Positions 1-6,223 of a DNA stretch of 6,223 nt are shown here, in pieces. The notes beneath the pieces were generated by a model. That model did no database searches. It had not been told where the DNA came from and saw only the letters and a list, made by a program, of their open reading frames with translations. Source of the DNA: Pseudomonadota bacterium (GTDB lineage: Bacteria > Pseudomonadota > Gammaproteobacteria > Burkholderiales > Burkholderiaceae); contig JAEZQX010000093.1 of assembly GCA_023441105.1 (NCBI GenBank), positions 1-6,223 on the forward strand, in the 5' to 3' direction. Both the position numbers and the translations under genes were made by a program. Positions within the stretch are counted from its first letter, which is position 1; each line of letters opens with the position of its first letter.

Positions 1-2654
1 GGCCTGCGGCCGCACCGGCCAAGGTCACCACCATCCAGGGCCTCACCGAATACCGCCTCGAGAACGGCCTGCGCGTCCTGCTCGGCCCGGACGACGCGCG
101 GCCGATGGTGACGATGAACCTGGTGTACCAGGTCGGGTCGCGTCATGAAGGCCCAGGCGAAGCAGGCATGGCGCACCTGCTCGAGCACATGCTGTTCAAG
201 GGTACCGCCGCCCATCCCGATCCGAAGCAGGAATTCAGCCGCCGCGGGATGCGCTGGAACGGCACCACCTCGTACGACCGCACCAACTACTACGCGCAGT
301 TCACGCCCGGCCTCGAAGACCAGCGCTGGCTGCTGCGCTGGTTCGCCGATTCGATGAGCAACCTGCGGATCACCTCGGACCTGCTCGATGGCGAACGACC
401 GGTGGTGCGCAACGAAATGCAATCGAGCGAGAACCGCCCGCAGCGCCTCCTGTACCAGCAGCTGATGACCGCAGCCTACGAGTTCCACCCGTACGGCCGC
501 ACCGTCATCGGCACCGAGACCGACCTGGCCAATGTCCAGCCGGCGCAGCTGCAGGATTTCTATCACCGCTACTACCGGCCCGACAACGCGGTGCTGATCG
601 TCACCGGCCAGTTCGACGAGCCGGCGCTGCTCGGCGACATCGCCGCCGCTTTCGCCGGCGTGGCGCAGCCGAAGACGCCGATCGCCGACGCCTACACGCT
701 CGACCGGGCGCAGCAGGGTGAACGCGAGGTCCACCTGCGCCGTGCCGGCGGCGTGCCGCTGATGTACGCCGGCTATCACATGCCGGCGGGCGCGGCGCGT
801 GAATCGGTCGCCATGGCGGCGCTGGCGCTGATGCTGACGCGGCAGCCCGACGGGCCGCTCTACGAGGCCTTGGTCAAGCCAGGTATCGCAGTCAGCGTCT
901 ACGGCTATCCGGTGGCGCTCCAGGATCCCGGCCTGGTCCAGTTCGGCGCCACCCTGGCCGACGAGTCGCGGCGCGAGGAAGCCTGGCGCATCCTGCGCGA
1001 CCTGCTCGAGAATTCCCTGCCGCTCAGCGCCGAGAGCCTGGCGCGCACCAAGCAGGATTTCGCCAATTCGCGTCGCGAGGTGCTGGAATCGCCCGAGTCG
1101 CTGGGCCTCGCGCTGACCGAGGCGGTGGCGCTGGGCGACTGGCGGCTGTTCTTCGCGCAGGGCGACTGGATGGAGGACCTCACGCTCGAGGAGGTGCAGT
1201 CGGTGGGCCGCAGCTACCTGGTGCGCGACAACCGCACGCTCGCCTGGTACGTGCCCACCGCCGACACCCGGCGCGCGCCGGACCCCGCCCGCGTCGACAT
1301 CGCGAAGCTGCTGGCCGATCATCCCTGGCGCCAGCAGGAGGCGTTCGAGGCGGACTTCGCGCTCACTCCCCGGAGCATCGCCGAGCGCACCGTCCGCGGA
1401 CGGACCTCCTCCGGCATCGACTACGCGTTGCTGCCCCGGCGCACCCGCGGCGACCGGGTCACCGTCTCGCTGCGCCTGCAATGGGGCGACCTTGCCAGCC
1501 TCTCCGGGCGTTGGCAGGATGCCGACATGCTCGACCGGATGATGCAGACCGGCACCCGCAGCCTGCCCCTGCAACAGTTCGAGGACCGCCTGCGCAAGCT
1601 CGACGCCCGGATGGACCTCAACGCCGACGAGACCGGCGCCTCGCTGGGCCTGCAGGTCACCCGCGACAACCTCGATGCGGCGCTGGAGCTGGCGGCCCAG
1701 GCCCTCAAGGACCCGGTCTTTCCCGCCGACGTCTACGAGGAGCGCAAGCGCCGCCTGATCGCATCGATCGAGTCGCGGCGCGACCAGCCCGAATCGCTGG
1801 TTGCCGACATGCTCCGCCAGGCGGGCCAGGACTACCCGGCCACGGATCCTCGCCACCACCGCCCGCCCGAGGAGCTGATCGCCGACCTGCGCAATCATTC
1901 GCTCGAGCGGATGGAGCGCTTCTACCGCGAGTTCGCCGGCGCCTCCCACGGCCAGTTCGCGGTGGTGGGCGACATCGAGCCCCAGGCCATGAAGTCCTGG
2001 CTCGAGGCGACCTTCCGCGACTGGAAGAGCGGCAAGCCCTACCAGCGGATCGAGCGGCCGTTCCATCCGCTGCCGGCGGTGCGACGTTTCGTGTCGGTGA
2101 CCGACAAGCCGAACGCGGTCTACCTGCAGACCATCGCCCTCGAGATGAGCGAGGACGATCCGGACTATCCGGCGCTCGCGCTGGCCATGCGCCTGTTCGG
2201 CGGCGATTCCGGCAGCCGCGTCGCCCGCCGCCTGCGCGAGCAGGACGGGCTCACCTACGGCGCCTATGCCACCCTGAGCGCCGATCGCAAGGTGCGCCAC
2301 GCCGCGGTCAGCGTGCGCGCCATCCATGCGCCGGCGAATTTGCCGCGGATCGAAGCGGCGCTGCAGGAGGAGGTCGCGCGCGTCCTGCGGGACGGCTTCA
2401 CGGCGGCGGAGCTCGACGCCATGCGCCAGGCCTGGGCGCAACGCCGCAGCCTGGCGCTGGGCGACGAGTCGAACGTCGCTTCGCTCCTCGCGTCCAATCT
2501 CTACTGGAACGACTCCATGCAGCGCTGGATCGATTTCGACGAGAAGATCCAGACCACGTCGCTCGCCGAGGTCAACGCGGCATTCAGGAAATACGTCCGT
2601 CCGGAACAGGCGCTGGTGCTCGGCGCCGGCGAATACGGGCGGGCGGCCAACTGA
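1..2654 (+). CDS. M16 family zinc metallopeptidase (insulinase-like, two-domain), 5' end missing
   Basis: Zinc-dependent peptidase of the M16 (pitrilysin/insulinase) family, probably exported and acting on peptides in the periplasm or envelope. The frame is open to the left edge (first full codon at 3) and 883 residues are visible. The ATG at 105 is internal: the 34 codons before it already encode the family's opening strand (EYRLENGLRVLL), so the true start and any signal peptide lie upstream. The N-terminal half carries the inverted zinc motif HLLEH (174-188, window residues 58-62) and the third ligand Glu 76 residues after the second His (414-416, in RNEM), the family's usual spacing. The C-terminal half repeats the fold but its metal motif is degenerate (DMLDR, 1524-1538). 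It keeps the substrate-binding Arg/Tyr signature RLREQDGLTYGAYA near residues 743-756. So both halves of an M16 clamp sit on one chain, one catalytic and one not. The natural substrate is unknown. Family assignment is very secure; cellular location is inferred. Confidence 0.96.
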   Translation, partial: PAAAPAKVTTIQGLTEYRLENGLRVLLGPDDARPMVTMNLVYQVGSRHEGPGEAGMAHLLEHMLFKGTAAHPDPKQEFSRRGMRWNGTTSYDRTNYYAQFTPGLEDQRWLLRWFADSMSNLRITSDLLDGERPVVRNEMQSSENRPQRLLYQQLMTAAYEFHPYGRTVIGTETDLANVQPAQLQDFYHRYYRPDNAVLIVTGQFDEPALLGDIAAAFAGVAQPKTPIADAYTLDRAQQGEREVHLRRAGGVPLMYAGYHMPAGAARESVAMAALALMLTRQPDGPLYEALVKPGIAVSVYGYPVALQDPGLVQFGATLADESRREEAWRILRDLLENSLPLSAESLARTKQDFANSRREVLESPESLGLALTEAVALGDWRLFFAQGDWMEDLTLEEVQSVGRSYLVRDNRTLAWYVPTADTRRAPDPARVDIAKLLADHPWRQQEAFEADFALTPRSIAERTVRGRTSSGIDYALLPRRTRGDRVTVSLRLQWGDLASLSGRWQDADMLDRMMQTGTRSLPLQQFEDRLRKLDARMDLNADETGASLGLQVTRDNLDAALELAAQALKDPVFPADVYEERKRRLIASIESRRDQPESLVADMLRQAGQDYPATDPRHHRPPEELIADLRNHSLERMERFYREFAGASHGQFAVVGDIEPQAMKSWLEATFRDWKSGKPYQRIERPFHPLPAVRRFVSVTDKPNAVYLQTIALEMSEDDPDYPALALAMRLFGGDSGSRVARRLREQDGLTYGAYATLSADRKVRHAAVSVRAIHAPANLPRIEAALQEEVARVLRDGFTAAELDAMRQAWAQRRSLALGDESNVASLLASNLYWNDSMQRWIDFDEKIQTTSLAEVNAAFRKYVRPEQALVLGAGEYGRAAN

Positions 2655-2698
2655 GCGCGCGCGTGCCCGGCGCCGTTCGAAACGTCATGGCCTGAGAC

Positions 2699-4147
2699 GT
2701 GCTCCGGTCGGTCTGGTCGGTCTCGTCCCTGCTGGTCGGCATGGGCGTGCTGCTGTCCGGCTCCGGCCTGCTGGGCATCACGCTCGGGCTGCGCGGCGCC
2801 TACGAGCAGTTCGGCAACCTGGTGCTCGGCGTCGTCATGTCGGCGTTCTACATCGGCTACATGGCCGGCGCCTGGATCTGCCCGCCGCTCATCCTGCGGG
2901 TCGGCCACATCCGCGCCTTCGCCAGCTTCGCCGCCTCGGCGGCCGCCATCTCGCTGGCCTACGGTCTTGCAGTCGGCCCGATCGCCTGGTGGGTCCTGCG
3001 CATCCTCAACGGCATCATGATCATGGGCATCTACATGGTCATCGAGAGCTGGCTGAACGAGCGTGCCGACGCCGCCCGCGCCGGCATCTTCGCGCTCTAC
3101 ATGATGATCAACCTGCTGGCGATCGCGCTCGGGCAGTACCTGATCGTGGCCCAGGGCGTCGAAGGGCTCGGCTCGTTCGCGATCGCAGCGATGCTGTTCT
3201 GCCTCGGGCTGCTGCCCATCGCGCTGACGCCCCTGCGCCAGCCGGTGCCGGTGCAGTCGCCGAAGCTGTCGCTGCGCAAGCTGTTCCGCGCCTCCCCCAC
3301 CGGCGTCGCCGGCTCGTTCGGCTCCGGCCTGGTGCTCGGCTCGTTCTGGGCCTTGTCGGCGATCTACGCTCGTTCATTGGGCCTGGACAATCTCGGTGTC
3401 GCCAACTTCACGGCCGCCGCGATCCTGGGCGGCGCGCTGCTGCAATGGCCGATCGGCTGGCTCTCCGATCGCCGCGACCGCCGGGTCGTGCTGGCCTGGG
3501 TCTGCGTCGGTGCAACGCTGGCACTGTCCGCGATGGGGCTGGTCGACATGATCACCGGTGCCGCGCCGGGCGTCATCTGGTACGTGCCGCTGTCGTTCGC
3601 CACCGGCGCCTTCGTCTTCTCGATCTACGGCCTGGCGGTGGCCCAGACGCATGACCGCTTTCCGCCGTCGGAAGCCCTCGAGGCAACCCGCGGCCTGCTG
3701 CTCCTGCACGGCATCGGCGCCTCCACCGGGCCATTGATCTGCGGGGCGATCATGCAGCTGCTGGACTCGCGCGGCTTTCCGGTCGCGCTCGGGCTGGTGT
3801 GCGTGGTACTGGCTGCCTTCAGCGCGCTGCGCGTGCGCCGCGATCCGCCGATACCGCCGGCAAGCCGCGGCGCCTTCGTGCCGGTCGATCAGTCGTCGCC
3901 GGGCACCATCGAGCCCGCCCCGCGCGCCCCCGCCACGCCCTTCCAGGCCGCGGCCAATCCGGCGCCGGGCGCGGATCCGGCCGCGGTCACGGCATCGACC
4001 GCCGCGGCCGACTCCGCCGATCCGGGTGCAACAGGCGAAGGTCCGGCGTCGAACCTGCACGGGGCAGGCACGGCCGGGCCCAGGCGTCGCGCCGGCGACG
4101 CCGCGGCAGTGGAGGATGCGAAGCTGGTCGCGGAGACCCGCCAGTAG
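2699..4147 (+). CDS. MFS transporter, YcaD-like, with long Pro/Ala-rich C-terminal tail
   Basis: Inner-membrane Major Facilitator Superfamily protein of 482 residues; substrate unknown. Twelve hydrophobic segments are visible (roughly residues 6-30, 41-60, 73-92, 95-117, 127-150, 157-177, 203-224, 234-255, 263-284, 292-316, 331-354, 359-378). Features matching E. coli YcaD as I recall it are RVGHIR after helix 2, VIESWLN after helix 4, YMMINLLAIALGQ in helix 5 and QWPIGWLSDRRDRR between helices 8 and 9, the last being an MFS motif A repeat. The start is the GTG at 2699: an in-frame TGA at 2693-2695 excludes anything earlier, and the next in-frame ATG (2741) would remove half of helix 1. No good Shine-Dalgarno site precedes it. 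It lies 44 bases after the M16 gene on the same strand, so cotranscription is possible. After about residue 380 comes a roughly 100-residue cytoplasmic tail, low-complexity Ala/Pro/Gly from about 405, longer than the usual family end. The fold and subfamily are well supported; the transported compound is not known. Confidence 0.92.
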   Translation: MLRSVWSVSSLLVGMGVLLSGSGLLGITLGLRGAYEQFGNLVLGVVMSAFYIGYMAGAWICPPLILRVGHIRAFASFAASAAAISLAYGLAVGPIAWWVLRILNGIMIMGIYMVIESWLNERADAARAGIFALYMMINLLAIALGQYLIVAQGVEGLGSFAIAAMLFCLGLLPIALTPLRQPVPVQSPKLSLRKLFRASPTGVAGSFGSGLVLGSFWALSAIYARSLGLDNLGVANFTAAAILGGALLQWPIGWLSDRRDRRVVLAWVCVGATLALSAMGLVDMITGAAPGVIWYVPLSFATGAFVFSIYGLAVAQTHDRFPPSEALEATRGLLLLHGIGASTGPLICGAIMQLLDSRGFPVALGLVCVVLAAFSALRVRRDPPIPPASRGAFVPVDQSSPGTIEPAPRAPATPFQAAANPAPGADPAAVTASTAAADSADPGATGEGPASNLHGAGTAGPRRRAGDAAAVEDAKLVAETRQ

Positions 4148-4192
4148 CGCCGCGCTCCGGCGACGTCGTGATGCGGCGGCAGCGCCGCCCGG
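4148..4192. terminator. Convergent gap with two GC hairpins, possible weak terminator
   Basis: This 45-base gap separates the stop codons of the converging transporter and DUF3617 genes. It contains a 5-bp stem (4148-4152 with 4158-4162, 5-base loop) and a 6-bp all-GC stem (GGCGGC 4175-4180 with GCCGCC 4184-4189, 3-base loop). Neither is followed by a T run on either strand, so classical intrinsic termination is not shown. The position between two gene ends is the main argument. In such GC-rich DNA short stems also arise by chance. Confidence 0.25.
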
Positions 4193-4852
4193 TCACTGCG
4201 GGCCGGCTTCGCGGCGCTTGTCCATGTTCCGGTGCATTTCTTCGGACATCCGCCGCGACTGCTCCGGGGTGACGCCGCCGTCGTTCTTGTCCATCTCCAG
4301 CGCGTTCAGGCGGGGCACGCCCTGCATGACGATGTCGCCCGGCTTCATGCCGGCCTTGCAGGCGCCCAGCCACTTGCCGGCCATCTTCATGTTCATCTCG
4401 GCGGCGCCGGACAGCGGCGGATCGAACGTCATCTTCATGTCGCCGCGGTATTCGGTGTCGCCGACCATGGTGTAGACGCCGTCCATGGTGGTACGCGTGC
4501 CGGACCCGTTGCAGGTGCTGCTCACGCGGTAGCGGTTGCCGTCGCGCTCGACGACCGGCTTGCTGCAGTTCTGCCCTTCGCTGCTCTGCCTGCGCAGGAT
4601 GTCGTCGGTCGCGGCGTCGATGCACTGCTGCAGCGTCTGCGGCCCGACCGGGCCGCCACTGGTCCTCATTTCCCACAGTCCGGGCTTGCGCTTGGGAAAC
4701 TCGTCGCCCCGCGCCGGCTCCGCCGGCAGCAACGACGCGGCGAGGACGTCGGCAATGCCGGCGGCCAGGCCGCCACGGTGCGCTGCGGGCTGCGGCCGCC
4801 CGGCAGCGCGACCGGGCCGTGGGCTGGCGGCGGCTTCTTCCGGTGGGCGCAT
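4193..4852 (-). CDS. DUF3617 family protein
   Basis: Protein of 219 residues matching the DUF3617 pattern; molecular function unknown. The conserved order is visible: KPGLWEM (residues 56-62), a QQCID cysteine (77), NC (96), the STC cysteine (114), Y-T-M-V-G-D/Y-R-G-D strands (127-138) and GKWLGACKAGMKPGD (159-173). The four cysteines (77, 96, 114, 165) could form two disulfides, as expected for an exported protein. The N-terminus is unusual. The ATG at 4852 has an excellent AGGAG five bases upstream, yet residues 1-28 are charged and proline-rich. Only a short hydrophobic run follows (29-44, LAAGIADVLAASLLPA), with a possible cleavage after ARG at 49, so the signal peptide is poor or atypical. 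The C-terminal 30 residues are charged and Met-rich. It starts 16 bases after the ettA stop and is probably read through from it. Family call good, export uncertain. Confidence 0.85.
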   Translation of the reverse strand: MRPPEEAAASPRPGRAAGRPQPAAHRGGLAAGIADVLAASLLPAEPARGDEFPKRKPGLWEMRTSGGPVGPQTLQQCIDAATDDILRRQSSEGQNCSKPVVERDGNRYRVSSTCNGSGTRTTMDGVYTMVGDTEYRGDMKMTFDPPLSGAAEMNMKMAGKWLGACKAGMKPGDIVMQGVPRLNALEMDKNDGGVTPEQSRRMSEEMHRNMDKRREAGPQ

Positions 4853-4857
4853 GGCGG

Positions 4858-4862
4858 CTCCT
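4858..4862 (-). promoter_or_regulatory. Ribosome binding site of the DUF3617 gene
   Basis: On the minus strand AGGAG lies five bases before the ATG at 4852-4850, within the 16-base gap after the ettA stop. It is a near-perfect Shine-Dalgarno core at normal spacing. It fixes the start codon even though the resulting N-terminus does not look like a typical signal peptide, and it allows independent re-initiation after ettA. Confidence 0.75.
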
Positions 4863-4868
4863 GCTCGA

Positions 4869-6223
<1,355 letters not shown>

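Noticed and set aside
1481..2695. Long open frame of about 404 codons inside the M16 gene, plus strand, frame 2
   Set aside because: It overlaps a securely identified peptidase, its product is Arg/Pro/Gly-rich with no recognisable fold, and such shadow frames are expected in GC-rich coding DNA.
2655..2698. Small inverted repeat around TTCGAA and a GC run in the gap before the transporter
   Set aside because: The stem is only four pairs with a three-base loop, with no T tract or recognisable operator; no promoter elements are evident.
3374..4060. 228-codon minus-strand open frame under the transporter's C-terminal half
   Set aside because: Arg/Gly/Asp-rich translation with no motif; a mirror of GC-rich transporter codons. 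It does not explain the tail.

Overview
The window looks like ordinary chromosome from a high-GC proteobacterium. Coding density is very high, G/C dominates third codon positions, and there are no mobile-element, phage, CRISPR or RNA-gene signals. A clear ettA-type ABC-F gene, a YcaD-like transporter, a DUF3617 protein and a two-domain M16 peptidase together resemble gammaproteobacteria of the Lysobacter/Xanthomonas group. That placement is inference from protein character; no marker gene is present.

Layout: two plus-strand genes face two minus-strand genes. Left half, plus strand: a zinc-dependent M16 (insulinase/pitrilysin) peptidase cut off at its 5' end (1-2654), then after 44 bases a YcaD-like MFS transporter with a GTG start and a long Pro/Ala-rich tail (2699-4147). 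A 45-base convergent gap (4148-4192) holds two small GC hairpins. Right half, minus strand: ettA, cut off at its 5' end by the right edge (4869-6223), followed 16 bases downstream by a DUF3617 protein (4193-4852) with a strong Shine-Dalgarno site, so the two are probably cotranscribed.

The four genes do not form an obvious shared pathway. The peptidase is probably exported and degrades peptides in the envelope or periplasm. The transporter is an inner-membrane exporter or importer of unknown substrate. EttA is a cytoplasmic ribosome-associated ATPase that tunes translation to energy state. The DUF3617 protein belongs to a family of small, mostly exported proteins of unknown function. No stretch over 300 bases lacks a gene.

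I looked for an undescribed system and do not see one. The points worth a second look are local: the degenerate metal site in the second M16 half, the transporter's tail and odd start region, and the methionine-rich DUF3617 protein with a poor export signal.
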